Source: Viscum album (lineage: Eukaryota; Streptophyta; Magnoliopsida; Santalales; Viscaceae). From it: a stretch of 64,000 bases of DNA. Positions within the stretch are counted from its first letter, which is position 1. Each line of letters starts with the position of its first letter. The position numbers and the translations under genes were made by a program. The stretch is taken from the NCBI GenBank assembly GCA_963277665.1, contig OY728165.1, positions 1,757,300,772 through 1,757,364,771 of the forward strand. Reading direction: 5' to 3'. Below the pieces are notes generated by a model. That model saw only the letters and a list, made by a program, of their open reading frames with translations, made no database searches and was not told the DNA's origin. Of the stretch, positions 49,960 to 62,528 are shown piece after piece.

Positions 49960-50200
49960 GGGAACCTGATTAAAGAGCTCTTGCAGAAAGCCTTGGTATT
50001 TGGACAGTGGATGTTCAAGACATATGTCAGGAGACTTCTCATGCATTAAAAGCTTAGTCAGAGTTGATAGACGTTTTTTCACCTTTGGTGATAACTCAAA
50101 AGGATAAATCATCGGCTTAGGCCAGATTGGAACCACTGACTCAGTATTAATTTCTATGGTTTTATTTGTTGATGGACTTAAATAAAATATGTTAAGTATT
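49960..50200 (+). pseudogene. Element D protease remnant
   Basis: WYLDSGCSRHMSGD at 49994-50035, with the catalytic DSG at 50003-50011, then FFTFGDNSKG, a stop, and IIGLGQIGT. This is the pepsin-like aspartic protease of copia elements, which would cut the polyprotein. It is in a different frame from gag, so a frameshift lies between 49946 and 49994. Confidence 0.88.
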
Positions 50201-51115
50201 TCTCAGTTATGTGATGATGGTTTTTATGTTAAATTTGAAAATGATTATTGCAATGTTTAATATTAAAATTTCTTTAGTGTTTTCTGCTTTAAGAAATGAA
50301 AATTTTTATGCTATTGATTTAGATTATTTAGCTAAGGAAAATATTACTTGTTTAAATTATTTTCATAATGAGTCTTGGCTTTGGCATAGAAGATTCAGAC
50401 ATTGCAATGTGCATTCACATATAAAACATGCTTGGAAGAACTTAGTTAGAGACCTACCCAAACGTGAATTTCCATCAGACAATGTTTGTAGTCCCTGTTA
50501 AAAGGGAAAGCAACATAAATTTTCTTTTAAATCATATAAAGATGTTTCAACTTCTCAACCTCTCGAGTTGGATCACATTGATTTATTTGGACCTTCTAGA
50601 GTTTCTAGTTTAAATGGGAAGCATTATGTCTATGTCTTCGTATATGACTTTTCTAGATATACTTAGGTATATTTTCTAGCTCACAAAAGTGAATCTTGTT
50701 CTTTCATTATAAAATATTATACATCTGTAGAAAACCTTAGTGGAATTAAAATTAAAACCCAGAGAAGTGATCATGGCCGTGTGTTTGAAAATCTAGAGTT
50801 TGAATCTTACTGTGACACAGTGGCTATAGTCACAATTTCTCTGCGCCTAGGACACCTCAACGGAATGGTGTACTAGAACGGAGGAATGGAACCCTGTAAG
50901 AAATTGATAGGACTATGATTAATGAGTATGACTTACCTTTTTATTTTTGGGTTGATGCTATAAATACATCTTGTTATGTTATCAATAGAGTCCTAATCAG
51001 ACCGGTTCGTAAGAGGAATCCTTATGAGTTGTGGAACCATAGGAAATCTAAGGTAAACTACTTCAAAGTTTTTGGCAGAAAAGTCTTTATTCTTAATAAT
51101 AAAGGCAATATTTAA
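50200..51115 (+). pseudogene. Element D integrase
   Basis: GAG pre-integrase zinc-finger region (LWHRRFRHCN...NVCSPC, near 50380-50500), then the catalytic core: ELDHIDLFGPS with the first Asp (near 50570), RSDHGRVFEN with the second Asp (near 50770), and PQRNGVLERRNGTL with the Glu (near 50855-50900). The following stretch FYFWVDAINTSCYVINRV is typical of copia. Stops at 50499-50501 and near 50666, and at least one shift around 50830. Inactive. Confidence 0.88.
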
Positions 51116-51479
51116 AATTTGAATCCAAGAGTGATGAAGGAATTTTCCTAGGTTACTCTACTTCTAGTAAATCCTATAGAGTTTTCAAAAAAAGAACCAA
51201 ATGTGTGGAAGAATCTGTTCACATCTAATTTGATGAAACTGATCCACATGAACCTAAGACCTCTCTTGAAAATATTGAAGATGACCTCTCTAGTTTGAAC
51301 CTTAATGATAAGGAAAGTGGACCTGTAGTAAAAACATCCAATTCTGGAAATTTTCCAGACCCTGCTTCTATTGAACCTCAACCTGTAGATGAACCTGAAA
51401 TCTCGAGTCCTACCTTTTCTAGAATAACTAGGATTCTAAAGAACCATCCGTTAGATACTGTTTTAGCTAATTTAGATAG

Positions 51480-53040
51480 AGGAACACAGACTAGAGCTTC
51501 TCTATGAAATCAGGTTGAACATCAAGCTTTTCTTTCACAGTTAGATCCTAAAAATATCAATGATGCTATCAATGATGAATTTTGGGTAATGGCTATGCAA
51601 TGGGAACTAAATCAATTTGAAAGAAACAATGTCTGTAAATTAGTATAAAGACCTAAGGACACTATAACCATATGAAAAAAATGGGTTTTTAAAAACAAAT
51701 TTGATGAATCTGGAAACATCATTAGAAACAAAGCAAGGCTAGTTGCACAAGGTTACAATCAAGAAGAAGGAATTGACTATGAGGAAACCTTTGCACCTGT
51801 AGCAAGATTAGAGGCTATTAGAATCTTACCTGCCTATGCATCACATCTGAATTTCATGTTATATCAAATGGATGTGAAAAGTTCTTTTTTAAATTGTTTT
51901 ATTGTTGAAGATGTTTTGTAGAACAACCACCTTGTTTCTAAAATCCTCATTTTAAAAATCATGTTTTTAAACTTTCTAAAGCTTTATATGGTTTAAAACA
52001 AGCTCCATGATCATGGTATGAAAGACTATCAAACATTCTTATTTCAAAAGGATTTACATAAGGAATAACTGATCCCATTCTTTTTATAAAAAGGATTTCA
52101 AATGATGTGTTAATAGTACAAATCTATGTTAATGATATTATTATTGGATCTTCTAAAAATTCTTTATGTACTAAATTTTCAAAGGTTATGCAAAATGAGT
52201 TTTAAATGTGCTTAATGGGAGAGCTTAATTATTTTCTTGGATTTCAAATCTTTCAAACTAAAGATGGTATTTTTCTAAATCAATGTAAATATACTAAGGA
52301 TTTATTTAAACGTTTTGGTTTAGATAGTATTAAGGAAAGTGATATACCTATGAGTACTACCTGTAAATTGGGTGTTGATGAAACTGGGAAACATGTCGAT
52401 CAAATCTATTACAGAGGCATGATTGGGAGTTTACATTATCTTACTGCTAGTCGACCGGATATTATGTTTAGTGTTTGTATCTATTCTAGATTTCAAGCTA
52501 ATCCTAAAGAATCACACTTACTGGCTGTTAAAAAGATTTTTAAATATCTTAAGTATACTGTGAATTTAAGTTTGTTTTATCCAAAAGGACAATCATTTGA
52601 CCTAACTAGTTATTCAGATTATGACATTGCTGGATGTATGTTAGATAGGAAAAGCACATCTAGAACTTGTCATTTACATGGAAAGTCCCTAGTATCAATG
52701 GTGTAGTAAGAAACAGAACCCAGTTGCATTGTCTACTGCTGAAGCAGAATATATTGCTGCTGGTAGTTGTTGTGCACAGATTCTGTGGATGAAACACACT
52801 TTATTGGACTATGGATTTGATTTTAAATAGATTTCAATTAATTGTGACAATACTAGTGCCATCAAAATATCTTAGAACCCCGTGTCTCACTCTAGTACTT
52901 AGCACATTGATATCAGAAATCAATTTCTATGAGATCATTATCAGAAAAGGGATATTCCTCTAGAATGTATTAATTATTAACATCAATTAGCTGATAATTT
53001 TACAAAGCCATTATGTCCTGAAATAATGAATTTTGTTAAA
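51480..53040 (+). pseudogene. Element D reverse transcriptase and RNase H
   Basis: Copia RT begins with NDEFWVMAMQWEL (near 51580). It continues through [20 protein letters not shown] (near 51735) and [12 protein letters not shown] to the catalytic box, which reads YVNDIIIG (52125-52150) in place of YVDD. GELNYFLGFQIFQTKDGIFL follows at about 52220. RNase H shows RKSTSRTCHLHGKS (near 52650), LSTAEAEYIAAGSCC (52735) and CDNTSAIKIS (52845), and ends FTKPL near 53010. Stops and shifts at several places. The Asp-to-Asn change would itself abolish polymerase activity. Confidence 0.88.
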
Positions 53041-53058
53041 CAAGAATTGTGTTTGATA

Positions 53059-53128
53059 GATCTGCGAAATTGATCTGTGAAACTGATCTCTGAAACTGAT
53101 CTGGCAAACTGATCTGTGAAACCGATCT
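53059..53128 (+). repeat. Five tandem copies of a 13-bp unit between pol and the third frame
   Basis: GATCTGTGAAACT-type units, five in a row plus a partial one. Thirteen is not a multiple of three, so it is probably outside coding sequence. Confidence 0.85.
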
Positions 53129-53331
53129 TTCATTATATTACTTTTTATTTTTTTGTGATTAATTAACTACTTTTATCTTTATTATGGGAACCCTAAATGA
53201 TGAAATAAATGATACATGACTATTTATATTCCCCAAACCGTTGACCTTTCATTTATTTCCCACCAAACCTTATTTCCTATCATCTCCTCTACTTAAAACC
53301 ATCGAACTCTTTCTTTCCCCAAAATCGTCAT

Positions 53332-55956
53332 ATGGCTGAGCAGAAGTGATCGGGAAAATGATCAGAAAGTCTTGTACCTTCAAAGTGTTCTCCAGGAGAG
53401 TCGAGTAGTACCACTCAAAGATCAGTAAATCCGAACCTATAAACTCAAATTGTTGCTGTAGAAAAGGAAGTCAGCTCCGCCTGGCTTTTGACAAGTAAGT
53501 CGCTGTTGTTACATGTTTCAGATTTGCAAGGACGGAAACCCTGGTTGTCAGATAACACTCGTGTATACTACCGAAAGCTAGTGTATGAGTTTTATATAAA
53601 TATGCAAGTTACATTAGATGGTGTCGAGGCTGCCAGAATTTCTTCTGTAATAAAAGGAATGAAAATATCTTTTTTGTCTAAAGAATGTGCTGAATGTTTG
53701 AATGTACCCCATGAGGGTCAGTATGAGGATTATGCTGGAAACATTCCTCCAACCACTGAATACTTATTTTATGAGTTATCTTTAGAGCTTTTGACTGGAA
53801 ACCAAGAGTCAAGGAGAATCACAGCCTCAGAGCTGGATTTTGAATGTAGACTTCTCTTTAAGATTATTCAGCACCAAATTATCCCTAGGAATAGAGATTT
53901 TGCATCTGTAAGATACCAGGATGTTTTTCTATTTTTTTTACTAAAGACCCATGAGAATATAAATTTGTGTATATATCTAATGGTTCACATAGATGGAATG
54001 GTGAACCCTTCTAAGAAATCCACGGCCCTGTTCTATTCCAAAATTATCTCTGCTATGTTAGAGAATCTGGAATGTGTTGATGAAGCTGATGAGACAGCCG
54101 AATCTGATAGTGATTCTTGTGTTAGCAAAGAAATTTGTAATCGGATGAAAATAAACTAGAACCCATGGAAGAAATGTTGGGTTGCTGATGAGGACAAGTT
54201 GTATGAATCTTACAATCCCACTGATCATGGAAAGAGGTCGAAGGGTTTGAGAGACCCTGGTTTGAAATCAGATGGGGAGCCAACTTATTATGATGATGAG
54301 GAAGAAGTAGATGTTGATAGGAATAAAGACACTGAAGAGTCTGGTAAACAAGGGATGAAAGAAGCTGAAACAGAAGAATGGATTATGTCACCTCCAGATG
54401 ATTGGAGTGATCCTGATACTGTGAGTCCTAAGAGAACAATAGACTTTGAATCTGCCATTCCACCTTTACGCTTACCTGAATCAGAACCAGTTCTTGGTGA
54501 TTAAGAATCTAGTGACACTGAAGTATCTGACAATGAAGTGTCTGTGAAGAATGGAAATGAGAATGGAGATGATGATGATGATAATAATGATGATTATGGT
54601 GATAACCGACGAGTGGATGGTCTTAATGTACCGCCAACGGACACACATCAAACTATACCAGAAAAAAATGCCAATGGAAAGAGAGATTCTCTTGAAATCA
54701 GTGGAAAAGCAATTTATGATAAACCGAAATATACTCTGTGTGCTTCTGTATGGGATGATTACTCTGGTTGTGTTGTTTTGGGTTTAGAGTATTCTGAAGA
54801 AGAATAAAAATAATCAGAATCTACTGCGGTTATGATGAAAAGCGAACCAGTTGAGGCAAGGTCTGATCATGTTGTTGATGCTGCAGATGCTCATCTACCT
54901 AGTTGTACTGTCTATCTGTCTGCTTTTGATAAGTTCAAAAGTGAGTTGCTTACTGATGTGAGAGATACAATCAGAGAAGAAATTTCAAATGCTATTAAAC
55001 CAGACCTGGCCAATACTAGTGAGTTTATTGACAGGCACATAGCCTCTCTAAATCAGATTCTGAAGGATCTACAATCTGTCTTAGTTTCTTTATCCAACGA
55101 ATTTAGATCCACCATCTCTAGTATGATGGAAGTGCTGAGGAATCTGATTGAACATCTTAAGAAGTATGATCTAAGAAAGATGAAATCTGAGATAACTCAG
55201 ATAGTTTCTCAAGCTAGTACAGCCAATGTAACCAAGATCACTACTTTAGAGCTAGAGGATCTAAGGAAGATTGTGCATGATGAATTGGACGCCATTAGAC
55301 AAGTTCTTGATTTGGACTCGTTGAGGAAGATGAAGGAGCACAGTGATCACATTAATAAGATGGTAACAGTATATTTAGAAGATTCCACTAAATCTCAGAG
55401 AGAGATCAAGGAAGAGGTTGATCATTACTTTTCAAAAATCTATACCAAGCATGAGATAACCGCGAATTTCAAAGTGTTAGATAACAATCTGAGACTACCT
55501 CTAGTAACTCAATCTGTCAAGACTCAAGTTCGATAGTTATAAGATTTTACTACTACCTTGGAATGGTTCATGGAGAATATGGATGATTTAGAGAAGGCTA
55601 TGCAGTATGGTGCAGAAATTATTCAGAATTTTATAAATCTTTTGAAACCTTATCTAAATACACAAGCCATCGCCATTGTGCTTCCTAATGCTAACCCTCT
55701 CAGTGACTCTGATGTTGCTCCAAATCAGATCTTCGTTGCTCAAGCTCTATCTCAACTCCAACCAGTTCCTCAGTAATCTTCACAACCAGCTCCTACATCT
55801 CCACAGAAAATCCCTATGGCATCCTCTCTTTCACCCTCCAGAGTCATCTTACCACCTTTTCAAATTCGCCCAGTTCAACCTGCCTCCAAGCCTTCCAACC
55901 TACCAACCATTGGTCTTTGAGACAAAGGCAAAGCCCCGTTACATCCCAATAAATAG
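53332..55956 (+). pseudogene. Element D third reading frame, SIRE-type extra ORF
   Basis: From ATG 53332 (MAEQK) one frame runs about 875 codons. It is interrupted only by in-frame stops (53347, 53359, 53440, 54157, 54502, 54805, 54811, 55534, 55540, 55774, 55918); I saw no frameshift. Parts: an N-terminal globular region with LVYEFYINMQVTLDGVEAAR and SSVIKGMKISFL, resembling the putative plant transposon protein domain found in many plant retroelement proteins; an acidic Asp/Glu-rich middle (54280-54620); a long helical coiled-coil-like region (54900-55530); and a Pro-rich tail (55720-55920). No signal peptide or clear membrane segment. It sits where SIRE elements carry their so-called env-like ORF; no envelope function is supported by what I see. 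Confidence 0.78.
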
Positions 55957-56089
55957 TTGTGCGTTGTTGTTGATAGGGTGAACAATGTTGTGATTGTACT
56001 GTGATGTATTATAAACTTTATACTCTTTTCTTTTTATTCTCTCCGATGCCTTATTTTAATCTCTATTTATTTGTTTCCCTCCTTTTTGA

Positions 56090-56347
56090 TTATCCCAAAG
56101 GGGGAGAAATCTGTTTATCTATGGATCTATGGGAGATATGGGAGATATTCATCTCTAAAGGGGGATATATTTTTATTTATCCATGGGGGAGAAGATTTCT
56201 ATGGGAATGCTTGCTTAAGAATTTAAAGGAATAAATTCAGGGGGAGATTTATATGTCATTATGTTTTTATTCTTATTATGCCTTATTATTGATGATATAT
56301 TATATTTTTTTATGGATAAGATTTGTGATTATCAAAAATGGGGAGAT
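56090..56347 (+). other. Series of polypurine tracts before D 3' LTR
   Basis: AAAGGGGGAGAAA (near 56096), AAAGGGGGATA (near 56157), GGGGGAGAAGA (near 56185), AGGGGGAGA (near 56239) and finally AAAAATGGGGAGAT directly before TGTGGAGCCC. Only the last adjoins the LTR. Confidence 0.8.
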
Positions 56348-58325
56348 TGTGGAGCCCTCTGGAAGATTGTTGAATTCTTCCTATGATTACTGTTTTAGTA
56401 ATCACAAATCAGCAATTACTTAATCCAGTTGGATTTCTCATATACATAATCACAATCTCTTAGTGAATTGGTGTATATTGGTTGGACAATGTTTTTATCT
56501 ATTTGTTATTGATTTACAAGTATTCTGGAAGTCCTCTGGATCAAACAGACAACGGTCGCACTAATCCATATCAAACAGACAACAGTATCACTGATCCATA
56601 TCAAAGGACAACGGTCTCACTGATCCATATCGAAGGACAACGACCTCACCGATCCAGATCAAATGAGTCACTGATCACGACACACCGATGCTGATCAAAT
56701 GAGTCACCGATCATGACACACTTATGCTGATCAAATGAGTCACTTATCATGACACACCGATGGTGGTCAAATGAGTCACCGATCATGACACACCGATGCT
56801 GATCAAATGAGCCACCGATCATGACACACCTATGATGATAAAATGAGTCACCGGTCATGACATACCAATGCTGATCATCTGAGTCATCGATGATGTCTCA
56901 CCGATGCTAATCAAATGAGTCACCGATCATGACACACCGATGCTGATCATCTGAGTCGCCTAAGATGTCTCACCGATGCTGATCAAATGATTCACCGATC
57001 ATGACACACCAATGATGATCATCTGATTCACCGAAGATGTCTCACCGATGCTGATCAAATGAGTCACCGATCATGACACATCAATGATGATCATCTGAGT
57101 CACCGAAGATGTCTCACCGATGCAGATGCTGATGACCTACTGATCACTTGACTCACCGAGAGTCATAAATAGCTGTTTGAATTTCATAATCATTATTTAA
57201 TCTAACCAACGGTCATATTAGGAATATTTTAATGCTCTGCAATTTATTTAATGAAGGTTTTTGGATTTCAGGGAACCGTACATCGTACCTGAAAAAAGAA
57301 ATAATTTCTTTTACTAGAGCTCATGCCATAAATACAAGAAGTACCTCCTGGTGCAAAAACAACTGGTGTGACAATGACGAGACATATATGAGTTCAAAGA
57401 GTGGTGGATGAGATAGTTGTAGAAGACCCAGAACCTCATACACACTCAAGATTACTCAAGAAGAGTTCTGTACATTCACGAGGACATTGAAGAACATCAT
57501 CCACTACATTTCTCACAATCTCTGAATCTGGATGCCAAGCAGATGACGCTCTGTTTTTCAGACAAAAACCAGAAGAGGACTCAGAATCATCTCTGATCAA
57601 ACTCAAGGAGTCCAAATCTTCACTGAAATCACTAGAGCCATTTCTAAACTCTAAATCTATGCTCTGTGATTCATTATTTCACATTTCGAGAAGTGTGTGT
57701 TATCTCATGCATTTAACACACACACTGTCTCATGTACTTTAACTGGAGGACCTGTAAATACTAAATAAAACTCTTACATCTTTTATTTCCCATTGAGATA
57801 GTGGTAGAGGTCATGTGTGACCTGGACACCTGGTTGTTGTTGTTCTATTTTCCACAAATAACAGTGGTAGAGGTCTTGGACCTAGATAGTTGTAAACTGT
57901 TGTAAACCTCGATCCAGGGTGTGGATCAAACTTATTCAAATTGTTGAGAGGACTAAGTCTTGTCTTGAGATTGAACCTCATGGTTATATATACTGTGCTA
58001 TATCTTTCAAATCTATTCTTTTATTCTGCTGCTAATTCCTTTAAAACCAAAACTATTTTATAGTCACTTTGATAATTAAATTCGCAAGTGTTTATATTAG
58101 TTGTAAATCAGTAAGTTGGTTTCAAAAGTTAATAAACCTATCTGTTTTTATTAACTGGGAAATAATCAATCCCTTGACAACCCAACAGAACTTTTACTTT
58201 GATATAAATTCACTATAGTTTAATTCAGTATTTTATTTGGGGGTTTTTAAGGAAATGTTTTTTAAAACAGAAATTTTAATTGGAACTCAATTCATCCCCC
58301 TCTTGAGTATCCACTTCAACAAACA
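56348..58325 (+). mobile_element. Element D 3' LTR (1978 bp)
   Basis: Starts TGTGGAGCCCTCTGG, ends CTTCAACAAACA. Colinear with the 5' LTR. It is followed by ACATT (58326-58330). Confidence 0.9.
56660..57150 (+). repeat. 36-bp minisatellite with TGAGTCA boxes, D 3' LTR
   Basis: Same two unit types as in the 5' LTR, about 13 units, with about 9 exact TGAGTCA heptamers. Unit number and order differ from the 5' LTR, as expected for an unstable tandem repeat. Confidence 0.85.
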
Positions 58326-58330
58326 ACATT
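58326..58330 (+). repeat. Target site duplication of element D, right
   Basis: ACATT, the exact partner of 46060-46064. Confidence 0.85.
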
Positions 58331-58893
58331 GGTTGTTGGGACATGTTCATCCATTTCCCTCCATTAACTAAGGAAAGAATGTACAATTATATGCTTAAAT
58401 ACTTATCCATTTATCATTAAAATGAAACTTAAATCAAAGAAGGGTAAAATTGTAGAAGAAAGGTATACCATAACATGTGATCCCCTAGGTCCCAATCTAG
58501 GTTATCCATGATAATATATTGTTATGTGAATCATTATTTTATTTTATCTTTGTTTCATTAATAATGGTTCATACTAAGCTTATGAATTTACCAAAGCATA
58601 ACCCCCGGGAGTGTCCTAATCAAGAGTGTAGCAAGGCCCGTTGTCGTGTATCAGTTCCCGTTCGAGTCTCGCTCAAAGCGGTGTTTTTTGGGTTTTACAC
58701 CTATGTACATCTGTGCCAGAGCCACCTCTACCTGCTCGTATCCCGAAAATGATGCATTTTCTTAGCAACCCCTTACTCAATACTCACCAAAATACGAGGA
58801 AGTTTTCCTATATTTAAACTTTTCTATATGGTTCTTCCTAATGTTTTCATATCCTAATTTCCATAAATAACTAAACCATCCTTTGATACGAAC
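58331..58893 (-). mobile_element. Element C internal region 1, second part, with primer site
   Basis: Continues C after D. It is colinear with 61965-62528 of internal 2 (GTTGGGACATGTTC, CCCCTAGGTCCCAATCTAGG). Minus-strand primer site TCGTATCAAAG at 58891 to 58881, next to LTR2. A CCCGGGAGTG...GGCCCGTTGTCG stretch near 58605-58645 is conserved between the two internals, but neither strand gives a recognisable protein. Confidence 0.75.
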
Positions 58894-60877
58894 TATGGAA
58901 TCCCGCATTTTTATCACATAAAATTTCATTAAATTTTACTATATCGAGGATCTTTATGGTTTAGTGTCTTGGAAACAAGGAACTTAAAACATGAAAACAA
59001 AAAATAGTATTCTTAAAAACTTGAATGGATTTTTCTTATGTTCATACTTGGTTCATTACTGCATCTCATAATCTAGGGACATACATCAAATGTAACAGTG
59101 AGCAGAAGGCCCTGTAAGGGAAACAAGGGGAAACATTTACATGTGAACTTAAGATACATCAACAAGTCATGAAAAAGAACTTTAAGGCATGAGAAAGAAA
59201 TCATGAGGCATGTCATAATAAAAATAACATTTTTCAAAACTCGAAGATGTGGCTAAAACATTTTACAAAGACAATAATTTCTGTTTCACCAAGGTCCATC
59301 CCCATTGTGTCAAAAATACATTTACCAAGGTTATTCACCATGGTATCAGTTTAAATGGTCATCTCTAAAGATTAAGTATTTACCCAATGAATTGTAGCGC
59401 TATCAGGGCACACCATTAAATTTTCCTTCATTATCATGTGAATCACATATATAATCATCAATCATTTTATAAATAACCCATATAGAATAAAATAAATGGG
59501 TTTCATTTAATAATCATAACATTTTAAAAACATCTTTAAAGACATGATCTATGTGTCACGTTAAAACCCATAGAAAAGAAAGGTGGGTCTCATGTATGTA
59601 AATACCATAATTTAAAATAGAATATTTTGGTATATATGTGAGTACCCCTATAGAGGAGAGATCATTGATTATTAACTTAATAAAATAAAATATCTTTAGA
59701 ATAAGAGGGAGAGACATTTTGGGACGGAAATTCTGCAGCATAACAACTATGTTTCGGTGTTTTAGAAAACATTGAAAAGAGAGTGGACATGGGTCAAACA
59801 TTCATAAATGACCCAAAAATAGTATAGGGATAGAATATGAAAGATATATGAACATGGTAATGAAATTTTTAATATATATCATATGAAATGAAGAACATGA
59901 AAGGTAGACAAAAATAAGATTTCTCTTATAAAAATTCGGCAGCCTAACAGCACCACTTAAAACTTCACAATACAGAATTTAAGAGATCAAATAGGGTATA
60001 TCATAATATGAACATAAACTATCAGTATGATAGATATAAATATCATACCCCATCAAAATAAAAAGGAAATTGAAATACTTGACATGAAAGTAGAACCTTG
60101 AAAAATGACAAAGGTGAACGAATCCCTTAAAAATTCGGCAGCCTAACGGCGCCACTTAAAACATAAAAATACTGAATTGAAGAGATAAAATAGGGTATCT
60201 CATAATATGAACATAAAATATCAGTATGATAGATATAGAGATCATACCCCAACATAATAAAAAAGAACATGAAAGACTTGAAATGAAAGCAGAACATTGA
60301 AAAATGAGAAAGGTGAACGAATCCCTTAAAAATTTGGCAGCCTAACGGTGCCACAAAAAACAAAAAAATACTGAATTGAAGAGATCAAATAGGTTCTCTC
60401 ATCATATGGATATAAAATATTAGTATGATAGATTAAGTGATAATACCCCAAAAAAATAAAAAGGAACATGAAATACATTACATAATAGTAGAACCTGAGA
60501 AGGGTGAAAGAATCCCTTAAAAACTTGGCATCCAAATGGTGCCACTTTAAAATTATTAAAATAAAATGATGAGAGAAATAGGGGTTCTCTCATCACATGT
60601 ACATGAAAAAGAATGTTGGATGAATATAAAAGAACATCCTCAATCATAAGATCATGGAGCATAAAAGAAATTAAATAAAAGAGATTGCTTGAAAAGAATG
60701 AGGGAGGTAGGATCCCTTACATTAAAATGCAACTCATAAAACTCAAAGGTGGGGAACTTGAGGGCTTGGGGGACCTTGACAGGACTCATGTTATCCAATG
60801 AAACAATTTTTTTGAGTATAAAAAAATAACACACAAAATTAAAAAACAAGATTTATTGAAGATTTCGGGTTGTTACT
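58894..60877 (-). mobile_element. Element C LTR2 (1984 bp)
   Basis: Minus-strand start AGTAACAACCCG at 60877 (first T mutated), end GGGATTCCATA at 58894. Bounded by a primer site on one side and a purine tract on the other, so it is the shared middle LTR. Confidence 0.82.
59930..60720 (-). repeat. Four tandem copies of the 198-bp unit in C LTR2
   Basis: Anchor (AGCCTAACGGCGCC-like) at about 59941, 60140, 60339 and 60530; same spacing as LTR1 including the shorter last interval. Confidence 0.85.
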
Positions 60878-60912
60878 ATCTTCCCCCATTAAGAAATTGC
60901 ATCCTCACAATT
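60878..60912 (-). other. Polypurine tract and palindrome, C internal 2
   Basis: Minus strand AATTGTGAGGATGCAATT (60912 to 60895), then TTAATGGGGGAAGAT before LTR2. Confidence 0.8.
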
Positions 60913-62528
60913 TTTAAAATTGGGTTTTGAAATCTCATTGAAAGTCCCACACTGGAAAAGTATTCAGTAAAACATTTACATTAAAAGAAAGAAAGGGAAG
61001 TAAAAAGGTCACCCGAGTTAACCCATACTAGGATCCCATGTAGGAAAACATGGACATGGAGGAAAAAAAGGGTCACATTCTAAGGGAGAGTGATATAAAT
61101 AATGATTAGAAGAATGTTAACCACAATAAAATCACAAACTTATGATTTTTGTAAACGGTATTTGATTACCTAGTAGGAAACGTAAACTAACAACGTTTTT
61201 TTTTCATGTTCATTTTCATAATTTTGAGGAATACATTTACTACATAGAACAAAACCAATACTAAATAAACCTACCTTCAAGTATAGTTTCATCCCTTAAA
61301 AAGTTTCTACCAAAACTAATATTTTCTCCAAACTTTTAGAATTCAAAAACAATTTTTCTCATCAAAATCACAAGAATAATCTTCTTGTGAATCATGTATT
61401 CCACAAAAGAAAAAATATCTATCTTTAAACATTTATCCGAAAAACATAAAGGGTAAGATAAAACAACTCTTCAAAAAGAAATAATCCCATAGGAAGGGAA
61501 ACTACTTTTATATCTTCAAAGTTCCACAGTACTAACCAGAGTTCATCGTAGACCATTCTGTAAATAACTATCCTTAAATTCCTCAAAATAACACAAACTT
61601 ACATTGAATCCCAAATACAAGAAGGACTTGATAACATATTCTTCCAAGATAAACATTATCGTTCATCTCCAAACAACATCAACCACTCCTATCATCTTAT
61701 AACACAAGTAACTAACCTAAACATATTTTCCTCAAGATAGGTCAATAACTTCCATAAGTATCCTATAATACCATAAGTTCAATTTAAATTCATCGATTCT
61801 TCAAAATATAATTCAACCTTTACTCCTCAATGAAAAATCCATAGTAATCTATTTACCTTGATCAAATAGGGTTCCCGTGACCGTATTCCAAAATAATAAT
61901 CATATTTTAATCCCCTAACCATCTCTATCATATTAATACTGAAATCGTCGCATTTCCAATCATTTTTGTTGTTGGGACATGTTCTTCCATTTCCCACCAT
62001 TAACTAAGGAAATAAAGTATAATTAGGGGATTAAATACTTATCCAATAATCATTAAAAGGAAATGTAAAGCATAGAAGGATAAACTTGTAGAAGAAAAGT
62101 TTACCCTAACTTGTGATCCCCTAGGTCCCAATCTAGGTTATCCACTATAATATATTATTATGTGAATCTTTATTTTATTTTATCTTTGTTCCTTAAATAA
62201 TGGTTCATACTAAGCTTATTAATTTAGCAAAGCATATCCCCCGGGAGTGTCGTAACGAAGAGTACAACAAGGCCCGTTGTCGTGTACCAGTTCCCATTCA
62301 AGTCTAGCTCAAAGAGCAGTTTTCGGGTTTTACCAATATGTACATATGTGATAGAGACACCACTACCTTCTCGTATCCATCAAAGGATGTATTTTCTTGG
62401 AAACCCCTTACTCAATACTCACCAAAATACCAGGAAGGTTTCCTATATTTTAACTTTTCTATAGGGTTCATCCGTAGGATTTCATATCCTAATTTCAACA
62501 AATAACTAATCCATCCATTGATACCAAC
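60913..62528 (-). mobile_element. Element C internal region 2, with primer site
   Basis: Uninterrupted version of internal 1. AT-rich, no Gag or Pol motif seen on either strand. Minus-strand primer site TGGTATCAATG at 62526 to 62516. The empty D site lies near 61955-61965. Confidence 0.75.

Larger units (their letters stand above)
46065..58325 (+). mobile_element. Element D: SIRE/Maximus-type Ty1/copia retrotransposon
   Basis: 12.26 kb with LTRs of 2027 and 1978 bp that start TGTTGAGCCC or TGTGGAGCCC and end in ACA, a primer site after the 5' LTR, a series of purine tracts before the 3' LTR, and a perfect 5-bp target duplication. Domain order gag, protease, integrase, RT, RNase H is that of Ty1/copia. 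An extra long frame after pol is typical of the SIRE group. Coding is broken by stops and a few shifts, so it is inactive. Confidence 0.92.

Noticed and set aside
58519..58752. 77-codon forward frame in C internal region
   Set aside because: It is on the strand opposite to the element and not kept in the same form in the other internal copy (around 62160-62464); no domain.
60127..60535. Minus-strand frames repeated in C LTRs, products rich in Phe and Tyr
   Set aside because: They are reading frames through the 198-bp tandem repeat, shifted between copies.
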